Shown in pieces: positions 34,168-43,138 of a DNA stretch of 64,000 nt. The first letter of the stretch is position 1, and every line of letters starts with the position of its first letter. The notes beneath the pieces were generated by a model that searched no databases, was not told the DNA's origin, and saw only the letters and a program-made list of their open reading frames with translations. The position numbers and the translations under genes were made by a program. The DNA is from Schaalia turicensis ACS-279-V-Col4. Lineage in GTDB: Bacteria; Actinomycetota; Actinomycetes; Actinomycetales; Actinomycetaceae. Location of the stretch: contig NZ_JH815208.1 in the NCBI RefSeq assembly GCF_000296505.1, positions 381,003-445,002 of the forward strand. The letters run 5' to 3'.

Positions 34168-35210
34168 TACTTCTTCCTTCCCGCAAGGAGGCCCTTGAAG
34201 GGGTTCTTGCCGTTGAATTCATTCATGCTGATAACGAACAGCAGGACGCCGCCCCAGATGAGGGGTCGGTAGAAATTGGAGATATTCGGGAACATGTTGA
34301 GGCCCGAAGACAGGACCTGCAGCACGAGGATCGCCATGACGACGCCGGCAATTCGACCACGGCCACCGTTGGGGTTCACGCCACCGAGGACGACGATCAG
34401 AACGGTCAGCAGTGTGTAGCTTGCGCCGTAGTCGGCCTTCGCGGAGTTGTAGTTCGCCAGCATGACAATGCCTGCGACGGCTGCCATGATGCCCGACAGG
34501 ATGTAGGTGCGCATCAGCAGGCTGGTGATCTTCAGACCGGCAAAACGTGCCGCGGTTTCGTTCGTGCCGATCATCAGGATCTTGGTGCCAAAGCCGGTCA
34601 GGGTAAGGATCAGGCCGACGATGACGCAGCAGATGATGAAGATGACAAGTGGCATGGGGACAAGACCGCCCAGATGGGCTGCGAATACCGAACCGAATGC
34701 GTCGGGCACGCCTGAAACGGGCTTGCCTTCAGTCAGGATGATGGCGACACCACCGAAGAGTTCGAGTGTGCCCAGTGTTGCGAGGATTGGTGGAATCTTC
34801 AGCATGGAGACGAGCATGCCGTTGATGGCACCGCAAATTGTGCCAACAAGCAGTGCGATAACCAGTGCGATCACGACGGCGAGACCTGCTTGGCCACCAC
34901 CATCGCCGGTGAGCATTGCTCGCAGGACAAGGGCTGCGCTAATCGATGTCACGTTTGCGATTGCCACGACCGAGAGGTCGATGCCTGCGGTGAACATGGT
35001 CAGCATGACGCCCAGAGCCATCAGACCGAATTCAGGGAACTGGATTGCCATCGACTGCCAGGTACGCAGGGCGAAGAAGGGGCCCGGGCGAATCACGGCG
35101 AAGAAGATGAGGAGCAGAGCGAAGACGATGACGAGCCTCGTCATGTAGGCATCCTTCGTCATGAAGGACGGGAGTGCGAAAGAACGCTTCTTTACGGATT
35201 CAGTAGTCAT
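34167..35210 (-). CDS. CUT2 sugar ABC transporter permease (second)
   Basis: The 347-residue permease is paralogous to the one at 15738-16781. It has MFTAGIDLSVVAIANVTSIS near residue 78, PPILATLGTLELFGGVAIILTEGKP and LTVLIVVLGGVNPNGGRGRI near residue 275. The ATG at 35210 has AAAGGAG at proper distance, so the longer frame to 35228 is not needed. It lies between permease 1 and the isomerase gene. Confidence 0.92.
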   Translation of the reverse strand: MTTESVKKRSFALPSFMTKDAYMTRLVIVFALLLIFFAVIRPGPFFALRTWQSMAIQFPEFGLMALGVMLTMFTAGIDLSVVAIANVTSISAALVLRAMLTGDGGGQAGLAVVIALVIALLVGTICGAINGMLVSMLKIPPILATLGTLELFGGVAIILTEGKPVSGVPDAFGSVFAAHLGGLVPMPLVIFIICCVIVGLILTLTGFGTKILMIGTNETAARFAGLKITSLLMRTYILSGIMAAVAGIVMLANYNSAKADYGASYTLLTVLIVVLGGVNPNGGRGRIAGVVMAILVLQVLSSGLNMFPNISNFYRPLIWGGVLLFVISMNEFNGKNPFKGLLAGRKK

Positions 35211-35224
35211 TTCACGCTCTCCTT

Positions 35225-36241
35225 TCACAGAATCGAGGCTCGTTGCTTGCGGCTACGAGCAACCTGGATTGCTGAAACGCCGGTACCAACGATGATCAGC
35301 AGGCCGAGCGCGAAGCCCTGCCAGAAGGTGGGAATACCGGTCAGAATCATGGAGTTCTGAACGATGACGATCAGCAGGGTGCCAAGCACGACACCGGTCA
35401 GGGAGCCGGTACCACCGGTAATGGCGGTTCCACCAAGGACGACGGCCGCGATGACCATCATTTCCATACCAAGCAGGTTGGTCGGGTGCATCTGACCCAT
35501 GGAGGTCGTACGAACCATGCCCGCGAGTGCGGCGATGACACCAACGATGACGTAGAGCCAGAACTTGGTGCGACGGACCTTGAAGCCTGCTCGTTCTGCT
35601 GCGGATTCATCGCCACCGATGGCGAAGATGCCACGACCGAACATCGTGTATCGGGTGATGAAGTAGGCAATGGCCAGGACAACCACGAAGATGAGGAAGC
35701 TGGTCGGCATCGCGGACTGGAGTCCGGATTGCGTGTTCGTCACCGTAAACAGTGAGCTAGCGCCGAAGGTCTTCATGGATTCGGGAATGTTCGGGATCTG
35801 CACCGAGTTCAGTGCGCCCTGCATGACACCGGAGAAGACGTTCGAGGTGCCGAGCGTGATGATCAGCGTGGGAACGGTCAGCCACGAGGTGAAGATACCG
35901 TTGAAGGCACCAAGCAGTGCACCAAGGAGCATTGCCATCAGGAAGGGGACGATGACCGGTCCGTTGAATCCCTGATCGACAAGGAAACGCGTAGTTGCGT
36001 AAACGGCAAGCGATGCGAGGGCCGGGAAAGACACGTCGATGCCACCAGAAACCAGAACAAGGTGGGCGGCGACGGCGAAGAGTCCGGGGACGACCATTGC
36101 GTTTGCCAGGTCAACAAGGTTGTTTGCCGTGAAGAACTGACCGCTTCGTGCCTGGATGACGAGTGCAAGGGCAACGATAACCAGGAAAACCCAGAATTCG
36201 TTGGCTCGCAGGATCTTTGTTTTAAGAGACGTCATGTTCAT
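35225..36241 (-). CDS. CUT2 sugar ABC transporter permease (first)
   Basis: The 338-residue permease has LVSGGIDVSFPALASLAVYATT near residue 65, TLIITLGTSNVFSGVMQG, and MMVIAAVVLGGTAITGGTGSLTGVV near residue 255. The ATG at 36241 overlaps the ATPase stop (TGATG); another ATG at 36235 is possible, since AAGGAG is 4 nt and 10 nt away from these starts. Same role as its paralogue at 16781-17791. Confidence 0.92.
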   Translation of the reverse strand: MNMTSLKTKILRANEFWVFLVIVALALVIQARSGQFFTANNLVDLANAMVVPGLFAVAAHLVLVSGGIDVSFPALASLAVYATTRFLVDQGFNGPVIVPFLMAMLLGALLGAFNGIFTSWLTVPTLIITLGTSNVFSGVMQGALNSVQIPNIPESMKTFGASSLFTVTNTQSGLQSAMPTSFLIFVVVLAIAYFITRYTMFGRGIFAIGGDESAAERAGFKVRRTKFWLYVIVGVIAALAGMVRTTSMGQMHPTNLLGMEMMVIAAVVLGGTAITGGTGSLTGVVLGTLLIVIVQNSMILTGIPTFWQGFALGLLIIVGTGVSAIQVARSRKQRASIL

Positions 36242-37749
36242 CACGCTCCTTGAGTAGCAACGTCACGCGACATCAGTTCGCCGAGTTCGGCTTCGGATGT
36301 CTGGGCGGGGTCGATCGATTCACGGATTCGGCCAGCACGCATGATGAGGACCTTCGAGCAGTTCGTCAGAACTTCCGCGATGTCGTCAGAGATGATGACG
36401 ATGGCCATGCCTTCGCGTGCGAGGCGCTGAAGGATGGAGTGAATCGTGTACTTGGAACCGATATCAACGCCGACCGTCGGACCGTTGAGGATCAGGACAT
36501 CCGGTTTCGTTGCAAGCCACTTGGCAAGAACGACCTTCTGCTGATTACCACCGGAGAGAGTGGAGACCGCGTTGTCAGGATCGGGGGTCGCGACCTCGAG
36601 GTCTTTGACCCAACGCTTCTCTTCTTCGGCGATGCGCTTCTTATCGAGAACACCGAGTGCGCCAGCGAATTCGTCCATTTCTGAGATGACAATGTTTTCG
36701 CCGATGGAGCGTGACAGGAAGAGACCTTCTGTCAGTCGGTCTTCGGGGACCAGTGCGATACCAGCATCGATAGCGTCTTGGATGGACTTCAGGGTGACGG
36801 TCTTGCCGTTGATGGCGATCGATCCGGCATTCGTGGGCAGGGCGCCGAACAGTGCAAGAGCGAGTTCGGTACGGCCAGAGCCGAGCAGACCCGTAATACC
36901 CAGGATTTCGCCACCGTGGAGCGAGAAGTTCACGCCTTCGAAAGCCCCTTCTGAGCCCAGATCCTTGACCTCAAGGACGGGGTTTTCGGTCAGGGTTGAT
37001 GCTTCGAAGCGAGTTTCGTCGAATTCCTTGCCCGTCATGTACTTAGCGAACTTGTGACGGTCGAGTTCGGATGAGTCGCAGGTGATGACCTTTTCGCCGG
37101 AGCGCAGGATCGTGAAGCGTTCGGAGATTTCGAAAACTTCTTCGAGCTTGTGCGAAACGAAGAGGATCGCAATACCGCGTGCTTTCAGATCGGAGATGAT
37201 CTTGAAGAGGGCGTTGACCTCGTTCTTCGTCAGTGCCGTTGTGGGCTCGTCCATGATGATGAGCTTGGCGTCTGACATGAGTGCACGGCAGATGGCGACC
37301 AGCTGCTTGTCAGCAACCGAAAGGTCGCCGACGCGCGCATCAAGGTCGACATTGAAACCGATCTTGGCAACTGCTTCTTCAGCGATCTTCCTCAATCGCT
37401 TCCAATTAACGAGCTTTCGTCCGGCTGCGACCTCCGTCGTCATAGCAAGGTTTTCCATAACCGACAGGTTCGGGAAGACGGAGAAGTCCTGATAGATAAC
37501 CTGGACGCCCGCGTCGATCGCTTCGAGCGGCGTCATCTTGGTCCAAGATTTTCCGTTAATTTCGATGGTTCCCGAGTCGGGCTCGTGGACACCAGAAATA
37601 ACTTTAATAAGCGTTGATTTTCCGCAGCCATTCTCGCCGGCAAGACAGTGGATTTCACCGGGAGCGATGTCAAGATTGATGTCGTGAAGAGCGTGCACAC
37701 CAGCAAAAGACTTGTTGATGTTCTTCACTGAAATAAGCGGCGTTGTCAT
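36241..37749 (-). CDS. CUT2 sugar ABC transporter ATP-binding protein
   Basis: The 502-residue protein has two ABC domains: GENGCGKSTLI near residue 40 with LSVADKQLVAICRAL and IIMDEPTTALT; then GLLGSGRTELALA near residue 290, LSGGNQQKVVLAKWL near residue 402 and LILNGPTVGVDIG, where the second Walker B again lacks the DEP found in most ABC domains. The ATG at 37749 follows AAGGAAT. It shares these features with the ATPase at 17788, so both operons derive from one ancestor. The binding-protein gene precedes it, with an 18-bp hairpin in between. Confidence 0.92.
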   Translation of the reverse strand: MTTPLISVKNINKSFAGVHALHDINLDIAPGEIHCLAGENGCGKSTLIKVISGVHEPDSGTIEINGKSWTKMTPLEAIDAGVQVIYQDFSVFPNLSVMENLAMTTEVAAGRKLVNWKRLRKIAEEAVAKIGFNVDLDARVGDLSVADKQLVAICRALMSDAKLIIMDEPTTALTKNEVNALFKIISDLKARGIAILFVSHKLEEVFEISERFTILRSGEKVITCDSSELDRHKFAKYMTGKEFDETRFEASTLTENPVLEVKDLGSEGAFEGVNFSLHGGEILGITGLLGSGRTELALALFGALPTNAGSIAINGKTVTLKSIQDAIDAGIALVPEDRLTEGLFLSRSIGENIVISEMDEFAGALGVLDKKRIAEEEKRWVKDLEVATPDPDNAVSTLSGGNQQKVVLAKWLATKPDVLILNGPTVGVDIGSKYTIHSILQRLAREGMAIVIISDDIAEVLTNCSKVLIMRAGRIRESIDPAQTSEAELGELMSRDVATQGA

Positions 37750-37814
37750 AAATCGATTCCTTCCAGCCCGCATTTAGCGCATAGAGATACGCGATCGCGA
37801 TTTCAGTGCTTCAA

Positions 37815-37854
37815 CAGCATCGGTGCTGGGCATCTTTGCCCAGCACCGATGCTG
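37815..37854 (-). repeat. 18-bp intercistronic hairpin between binding-protein and ATPase genes
   Basis: CAGCATCGGTGCTGGGCA and its exact complement enclose a TCTT loop, 8 nt past the binding-protein stop. It would stabilise the 5' message or cause partial termination, giving a high ratio of binding protein to transporter, as in many sugar importers. Confidence 0.75.
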
Positions 37855-37862
37855 AGGAGCTA

Positions 37863-38906
37863 TCAGAAGCCGAGGCTATCGACATTGTCCTTGGTGATCT
37901 GGATCCAGCCGTTGCCTTCCAGAACCTTGTCGGAACCCTCGGAGAAGTGCATCTCTTCATAGCCCTTGACGCCCAGATTGACACCGTCAGTGATCTTGTC
38001 ACCGTTCAGGATCTTGGTGGCGAGTGCTGCCATTGCGTAGCCAGCATCTGCCGGATCCCACAGGGTCAGTGCCGCAACGAGGCCCTTATCGAGGATTTCC
38101 TTGTTGGCTGCCGGCATGCCGGTACCTGCGGTGAAGACCTTGTCCTTCAGGCCAAGTTCGTCAATTGCACGTGCAACGCCGGGAGCGTCGAACGAGGAGG
38201 TGCCCAGGATGCCCTTAATCTCGGGGTACTTCTTGAGAACTTCCTTGGCGACCTGGTAGGCGGTTTCGCCGTTGTCTTGAGACTCAACACGAGGTTCTGC
38301 CTCGAGCAGGGTCATGTTCGGGTAGGCCTCCTTCTGACGTGCAACTGCACCGTCAGCCCATTCGTTGTGGGAAGCGTTCGTCACGTGGCCGACCATCGTG
38401 GTGTAGGTGCCTTCTTCACCCATGGCTTGTGCAAGGTTGTCCATGATGAATGCGCCGTACTTGGCGTTGTTGAAGGCTTCGATGTCGTACATCGTGTTTT
38501 CCTGCGACGCACCTTCGTGTGTCACAACAACGATGCCTGCATCCCTTGCTTCCTTGAGGGCGGGCTCAATTGCGCCCGGATCAACCGGAACGACGCCGAT
38601 TGCGTCAACGCCCTGCGCAATGAGGTCCTGGATGACCTGCGCCTGCATCGTGGCGTCAGTTTCCGATGGGCCCTTCTGGAACACGTTCATGCCTGTGTCG
38701 GCTGCGTACTTCTGAACGCCGGTCTCCATACGGACGAACCACGGGTTGGTGGCGTCCTTAGGAACGATGGCGATCGTGTAGTCGCCGTCACCCGATCCGC
38801 TTGCTGCGCCGGAGGCTGCAGTATCACCCGCACCACCGGAGCACGCTGCAAGTGCAAGTGCTGAAGTGAGAACGATTGCACTAGCGGCTACAATACGAGA
38901 CTTCAT
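37863..38906 (-). CDS. Ribose-type CUT2 sugar-binding lipoprotein
   Basis: The 347-residue lipoprotein has a lipobox (LALAAC near residue 21) and a periplasmic-binding type-1 fold: IAIVPKDATNPWFVRMETGVQKYA, VPVDPGAIEPALKEARDAGIVVVTHEGA, MVGHVTNASHNEWADGAVA and LVAALTLWDPADAGYAMAALATKIL. The ATG at 38906 has AAGGAG upstream. It heads the binding protein-ATPase-permease-permease-isomerase operon. Ribose is the most probable ligand given the adjacent ribokinase and RpiB-like isomerase; related pentoses are possible. Confidence 0.9.
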   Translation of the reverse strand: MKSRIVAASAIVLTSALALAACSGGAGDTAASGAASGSGDGDYTIAIVPKDATNPWFVRMETGVQKYAADTGMNVFQKGPSETDATMQAQVIQDLIAQGVDAIGVVPVDPGAIEPALKEARDAGIVVVTHEGASQENTMYDIEAFNNAKYGAFIMDNLAQAMGEEGTYTTMVGHVTNASHNEWADGAVARQKEAYPNMTLLEAEPRVESQDNGETAYQVAKEVLKKYPEIKGILGTSSFDAPGVARAIDELGLKDKVFTAGTGMPAANKEILDKGLVAALTLWDPADAGYAMAALATKILNGDKITDGVNLGVKGYEEMHFSEGSDKVLEGNGWIQITKDNVDSLGF

Positions 38907-39048
38907 GTTGACTCCTTGAGATTCACATCCACATTGATGAGGATCGTTGCACACGAGGTGCGTGGATCATTTCGTTGCATCACACCGCCATCATTAGCGG
39001 TATGTCATGCGCGAATGATCGACCAAATAGACAGCTATCCATCTGATC

Positions 39049-39097
39049 GTTCGTACGAACATGCTCGATGGTATATTGCACAGCACACACGAAGCAA
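39049..39097 (-). promoter_or_regulatory. Promoter and GTTCGTACGAAC operator of the ribose importer operon
   Basis: On the minus strand, TTGCTT (39092-39097) and TATACC (39070-39075) are spaced 16 bp, a plausible promoter. The 12-bp palindrome GTTCGTACGAAC at 39049-39060 begins about 10 bp downstream of the -10, so it lies over the transcription start and would block initiation when bound. Confidence 0.5.
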
Positions 39098-39127
39098 CCT
39101 TCTTCGCATGATGTTGTGCAATCGTTA

Positions 39128-40081
39128 TCAAAGCCCAAATACCCGCGATGTTGCTAGGTTAGATCCGACCTCGGAAAGCCAGGCAGAGAACTCTTGCGCA
39201 TCACGGTAGGATTTCTGAGTACCGCGACCCGTCACCGACAGTGCCGCGTATGCGTTTGCCAGTTCCAGAGCTTCGGCTTCGTTGAGCCCCTCAGACAAAC
39301 AGTGCGAGAAACACCCAATGAAGGCATCGCCCGCGCCGGTTGTGTCAATCGCCTTCGCCGGGAATTGCTCCAAGCGAACGTCTCCCCCGTCAGCGGAGAG
39401 CCACCAGACTCCTCGAGACCCGAGCGTGACGATGACGTTTGTGCATCCGGCATCCAAAAGGACTTGCGCTGCAACACGAACCTCATCGTCGGTGGACGTC
39501 GGCAGTCCGGTCAGTAGCTCGAGCTCTGTCTCGTTGGGCATGACGTACTGGCACTTCGCCGCGAGCGCCAAGTCGAGTTCCTTCGTTGCGGGCGCGGGGT
39601 TAAGAAGAACCGGAATACCCAGGCGGTTACCCAGAGCGATTGCAGCCTTCACGGTTTCGAACGCGATTTCCAGCTGAAGAACAATCAGTGAGCATTCACT
39701 GATCGCGTCGGCGGCCTCTTCAAGGTCCTCCGGGGTCAGACCTTTGTTCGCACCCTTGACGATGATGATGGAGTTATGTGATTCCTGGTCAACGAAGATC
39801 GGGGCAACGCCGGATGTTCCGTGAACCTGCTTCACAAACGAGGTGTCGATGTCGTTGTTTCGGTAGTTCTGCAGGTAGGTCTCACCGAACGCATCGTCAC
39901 CAACGCAGGTCACCATCGTGACTTTGGTGCCGAGTTTTGCGGCTGCGATTGCTTGGTTTGATCCTTTTCCGCCGAACCCGATCTCGAAGTCGAGGGCTTC
40001 GATGGTTTCGCCTTCGACGGGCATGCGGGTGATGTACGTGATCAGATCAGTGTTGTTCGAACCGATGACTGCGATGCTCAT
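39128..40081 (-). CDS. rbsK: Ribokinase
   Basis: The 317-residue PfkB-family kinase phosphorylates ribose at O5. It shows IGFGGKGSNQAIAAAKLGTKVTMVTCVG near residue 38, the NPAPA segment, PNETELELLTG near residue 190, and the catalytic DTTGAGDAFIGCF near residue 250. The ATG at 40081 follows AAGGTGG. It is transcribed in the same direction as the importer operon but from its own promoter with a LacI-type operator. Confidence 0.95.
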   Translation of the reverse strand: MSIAVIGSNNTDLITYITRMPVEGETIEALDFEIGFGGKGSNQAIAAAKLGTKVTMVTCVGDDAFGETYLQNYRNNDIDTSFVKQVHGTSGVAPIFVDQESHNSIIIVKGANKGLTPEDLEEAADAISECSLIVLQLEIAFETVKAAIALGNRLGIPVLLNPAPATKELDLALAAKCQYVMPNETELELLTGLPTSTDDEVRVAAQVLLDAGCTNVIVTLGSRGVWWLSADGGDVRLEQFPAKAIDTTGAGDAFIGCFSHCLSEGLNEAEALELANAYAALSVTGRGTQKSYRDAQEFSAWLSEVGSNLATSRVFGL

Positions 40082-40162
40082 GGAACCACCTTGGTAAAGA
40101 GGTTGAGGGGTTAAGAGCGTATGTATGGGCGACGATGCCCACGTTTAACGCTGGATGAAATG

Positions 40163-40183
40163 ATCCTAGCGCAAACGTTTGCG
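40163..40183 (-). promoter_or_regulatory. Ribokinase promoter with LacI-type operator CGCAAACGTTTGCG
   Basis: CGCAAACGTTTGCG at 40170-40183 is a perfect, CG-centred palindrome of the LacI-family kind. It directly abuts the -10 element TAGGAT (complement at 40163-40168) and covers the spacer, a typical repression geometry. The 40184-40542 stretch up to the aminotransferase has no gene that I can support. Confidence 0.7.
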
Positions 40184-40542
40184 TTCTGTCATCCACTTGT
40201 CGTGTTGTTCTTCGTCGGAATCATTTCGTTATGAAATCCGCTTCGTCGTGCTCACCTTCAGCAGAAAAGAAGAACGAGGCTGCCCGCGCCTGCTGAAGCT
40301 GTGCGCCTCATTGGTGGACGCGGCCTCGTACCCCTCATCCTTGATGATTATCCTTGGTACTCGTGGCGCTTAGCTTCTAAGCGACGCTTCACTCCCCCGT
40401 TTGTCCATAACCGCCCGCCCTATTCACTATGTGGCACTCAATAGTGGCAGACTAAGAACCAGTGTTGCCTCGGTCACGACCATACAACGCTGGCTCACCG
40501 CATCCACGCGATGAGCAACCAAACCAAGAGAAGGAAGGTCCA

Positions 40543-41877
40543 GTGAGCACGCAAGCGCAGAATCCGGACAGCAATCAGCAGGGAAACCGACTCGACCCGT
40601 GGTTTAACGCCTACGCAGAGCGAGCTCACAACCTGCGAGCTTCCGAGATTCGCGCTCTGTTCTCCGTCGTCTCGCGACCCGAAGTTGTCTCCCTTGCCGG
40701 TGGCATGCCGAACCTGAAGGACCTCCCCCTCGACCAGCTCGCTGAATCAGCGAAGCGCCTGATCTCAGCGCACGGTGCCCAGGCCATGCAGTACGGCTCG
40801 GGTCAAGGCTGGGAAGTTCTGCGCGAGCGCATCACCGAAGTCATGAGCTACGACGGAATCGTCGGCGCTGATCCCGACGACGTTGTCATCACCACCGGGT
40901 CGCAGCAGGCTCTCGACCTGATGACTGAACTCTTCATCGATCCGGGCGACGTCATTCTGTGTGAAGCACCATCGTACGTTGGTGCACTTGGCGTGTTCCG
41001 TGCCCGTCAGGCCGATATCGCGCACGTCCCCATGGACGACAAGGGCATCATCCCGGCCGAACTAGAACGCGTCATCCGCGAGGTCCGCGCATCGGGTCGC
41101 ACCATCAAGATGCTCTACACCATCCCGAACTTCCACAACCCGATGGGTGTCACCCTGTCGCTGGAACGTCGCCCGCAGATCACCGAAATCTGCATGCGCG
41201 AAGGCGTCCTCATCATGGAAGACAACCCCTACGGTCTGCTCGGCTTCCACTCCGACCCCATGCCGGCACTGAAGAGCTTCTCCCCCGAAGGCGTCGTCTA
41301 CCTCGGCTCCTTCTCGAAGATGTTCGCCCCGGGCTTCCGCATCGGGTGGGCCTACGCGCCACACGCCATCCGCGACAAGCTGGTTCTCGCATCCGAATCC
41401 GCAATCCTCTCCCCCTCGATGATCGGCCAGATGGCTATCGCCGACTACCTGTCCAGCTACGACTGGTATTCACAGGTCAAGACGTTCCGCGCCATGTACG
41501 CCGAACGTTGCCAGGCCATGATGGACGCCCTCGAGGAATTCATGCCAGACTGCGAGTGGACCCATCCCGACGGCGGCTTCTACACATGGGTCACACTCCC
41601 CGAGGGCCTCGACGCTAAGTCCATGCTCCCTCGCGCAGTTCGCGCCCAGGTTGCCTACGTGTCCGGCACCGCGTTCTACTACAACGGCGAAGGCGCCGAC
41701 CACATGCGCCTCTCCTTCTGCTACCCGACTCCCGAGCGTATTCGCGAGGGCGTCAGGCGACTTGCCACCGTCGTGAACGCAGAGAAGGAACTGGTCGACA
41801 TGTTCGGTGCCGGCTTCCACCGTCGGAACATCGATGACGTTGGCCCAGGCGTAGCACCCGCACCAAACGCACTCTGA
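40543..41877 (+). CDS. PLP-dependent aminotransferase (class I, 2-aminoadipate type)
   Basis: The 444-residue enzyme has the fold-type I pattern: SLAGGMPNLKDLPLD, the GSQQALDLMTELFIDPGD segment, TIPNFHNPMGVTLSLERR (cofactor Asn), EDNPYGLLGFH and SFSKMFAPGFRIGW, whose Lys near residue 270 forms the Schiff base. It resembles LysN/2-aminoadipate-type transaminases, whose amino-acid partner varies. The GTG at 40543 follows AAGGAAGG; the open frame extends to 40462 without one. It is followed after 72 bp by an ATP-grasp ligase gene. Confidence 0.9.
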   Translation: MSTQAQNPDSNQQGNRLDPWFNAYAERAHNLRASEIRALFSVVSRPEVVSLAGGMPNLKDLPLDQLAESAKRLISAHGAQAMQYGSGQGWEVLRERITEVMSYDGIVGADPDDVVITTGSQQALDLMTELFIDPGDVILCEAPSYVGALGVFRARQADIAHVPMDDKGIIPAELERVIREVRASGRTIKMLYTIPNFHNPMGVTLSLERRPQITEICMREGVLIMEDNPYGLLGFHSDPMPALKSFSPEGVVYLGSFSKMFAPGFRIGWAYAPHAIRDKLVLASESAILSPSMIGQMAIADYLSSYDWYSQVKTFRAMYAERCQAMMDALEEFMPDCEWTHPDGGFYTWVTLPEGLDAKSMLPRAVRAQVAYVSGTAFYYNGEGADHMRLSFCYPTPERIREGVRRLATVVNAEKELVDMFGAGFHRRNIDDVGPGVAPAPNAL

Positions 41878-41949
41878 CCTGCATAAATACTTCGGCGCAT
41901 CGTCGCGCATCCACACATCGGCATACCACTATTACTAAGGAGTAATCCC

Positions 41950-42960
41950 GTGGCATTAAAGGTCCTCATCATTGCTGGCGGCCTCACACATGAGCGCGAC
42001 GTCTCGGTTCGCTCTGGACGCCGAGTCGCAAACATCCTCACGCAGGCCGGCTATACCGTGCACGTTGCCGACGTTGATCACCAGCTGACCAGCGTCATTG
42101 ACGAGTTCGCACCCGACGTCATCTGGCCCGTCGTCCACGGCTCCATCGGCGAAGACGGTTCTTTACAGACTTTGCTCGAGGCAATCGGCATCCCCTTCGT
42201 CGGCTCCTCATCCGTGCAGGCGATGCTCGCGTCGAATAAGCCGACAGCTAAGTCCTTGCTCGGTTCGGCTGGCTTGGTAACACCCGGCTGGGTTTCACTT
42301 CCCCAGATCCTCTTCCGCCAAATCGGCGCCTCCCAGGTTCTCGATGCTATCGAGTCACAGACTCAGTTCCCCGTCATCATCAAGCCGACCGACGGCGGTT
42401 CTGCTCTTGGCCTCTCCGCAGTTCATGACCCTGGAGAACTCCGTAGCGCGATGGTCGATGCCTTCGCCTACGGTGAGCACATCATGGTCGAGGAACTCAT
42501 CAAGGGCCGTGACATCGCAGTTTCCGTTGTCGATCTGGAAAACGGTCCGGTGGCTCTCCCTCCGGTTGAGATTTCGACCGATGGTGGTCGCTACGACTAC
42601 GCAGCGCGTTACACAACGGACGAAACCGAGTACTTTGTGCCCGCCCGCTTCACCGAGGAACAGCTCGATGTTCTACGCCAAGCAGCCGTCGAGGCACACA
42701 CGATCCTCGGTCTACGCGACCTGTCACGTATCGACTTCGTTGTCGATGATGAAGGCACCTGCTGGTTCATCGATGCTAATGTCACGCCGGGTATGACGGA
42801 TACGTCGCTACTCCCCCAGGCCGCCGACGCTGACGGTTCCTTCGCTGAACTGTGCACGCGCATCGTTGAGTTCGTTGCCGCTGACCGTCACGTTCGGATC
42901 ATCGAAGACAAGGTCGACCCTTCCGCTTCCTATGACGACGAGGCCGGCCAGACCGAATAG
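41950..42960 (+). CDS. D-alanine--D-alanine ligase family, ATP-grasp enzyme
   Basis: The 336-residue protein begins ALKVLIIAGGLTHERDVSVRSG, similar to Ddl, with VVHGSIGEDGSLQTLLEAIGIPFVGSS near residue 60, VIIKPTDGGSALGLSAV near residue 140, EELIKGRDIAVSVVD near residue 185, and the metal site RIDFVVDDEG with FIDANVTPGMTDTSLLP at the end. The GTG start has AAGGAGT. It forms D-Ala-D-Ala for peptidoglycan or a similar dipeptide; since actinobacteria often have a separate ddl near murG or elsewhere, this could be a second ligase. It is followed by a cruciform hairpin. Confidence 0.85.
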   Translation: MALKVLIIAGGLTHERDVSVRSGRRVANILTQAGYTVHVADVDHQLTSVIDEFAPDVIWPVVHGSIGEDGSLQTLLEAIGIPFVGSSSVQAMLASNKPTAKSLLGSAGLVTPGWVSLPQILFRQIGASQVLDAIESQTQFPVIIKPTDGGSALGLSAVHDPGELRSAMVDAFAYGEHIMVEELIKGRDIAVSVVDLENGPVALPPVEISTDGGRYDYAARYTTDETEYFVPARFTEEQLDVLRQAAVEAHTILGLRDLSRIDFVVDDEGTCWFIDANVTPGMTDTSLLPQAADADGSFAELCTRIVEFVAADRHVRIIEDKVDPSASYDDEAGQTE

Positions 42961-42974
42961 GGTTTCACTTAAAA

Positions 42975-43016
42975 CAGTGGCCGGATTGCGCATCGCAATG
43001 TGCGGTCCGGCCACTG
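42975..43016 (+). terminator. Hairpin terminator after the ligase gene
   Basis: CAGTGGCCGGA pairs with TCCGGCCACTG (11 bp), and the loop contains the inner pair ATTGCG/CGCAAT. The structure starts 15 nt past the ligase stop. Confidence 0.7.
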
Positions 43017-43029
43017 GAGTATGTGATGA

Positions 43030-43045
43030 TGTTTCACGTGAAACA
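43030..43045. other. parS site 1
   Basis: TGTTTCACGTGAAACA is the perfect 16-bp consensus palindrome bound by ParB. It is 14 bp past the ligase terminator and about 1 kb from parB. Confidence 0.95.
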
Positions 43046-43138
43046 ATGACGTGCTCATCAACAGAAATGCTCGTGAAGAATTGGAAAAAGTTCGATTCAA
43101 CCGACGCTAAGCGTTGGAATTCCGCAACAAATTGAAGA

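Noticed and set aside
37806..38864. 352-codon plus-strand frame
   Set aside because: Antisense to the ribose-type binding protein gene.
40179..40373. 64-codon frame in the gap before the aminotransferase
   Set aside because: No ribosome-binding site, low-complexity translation, and it begins over the LacI-type operator and promoter of ribokinase.
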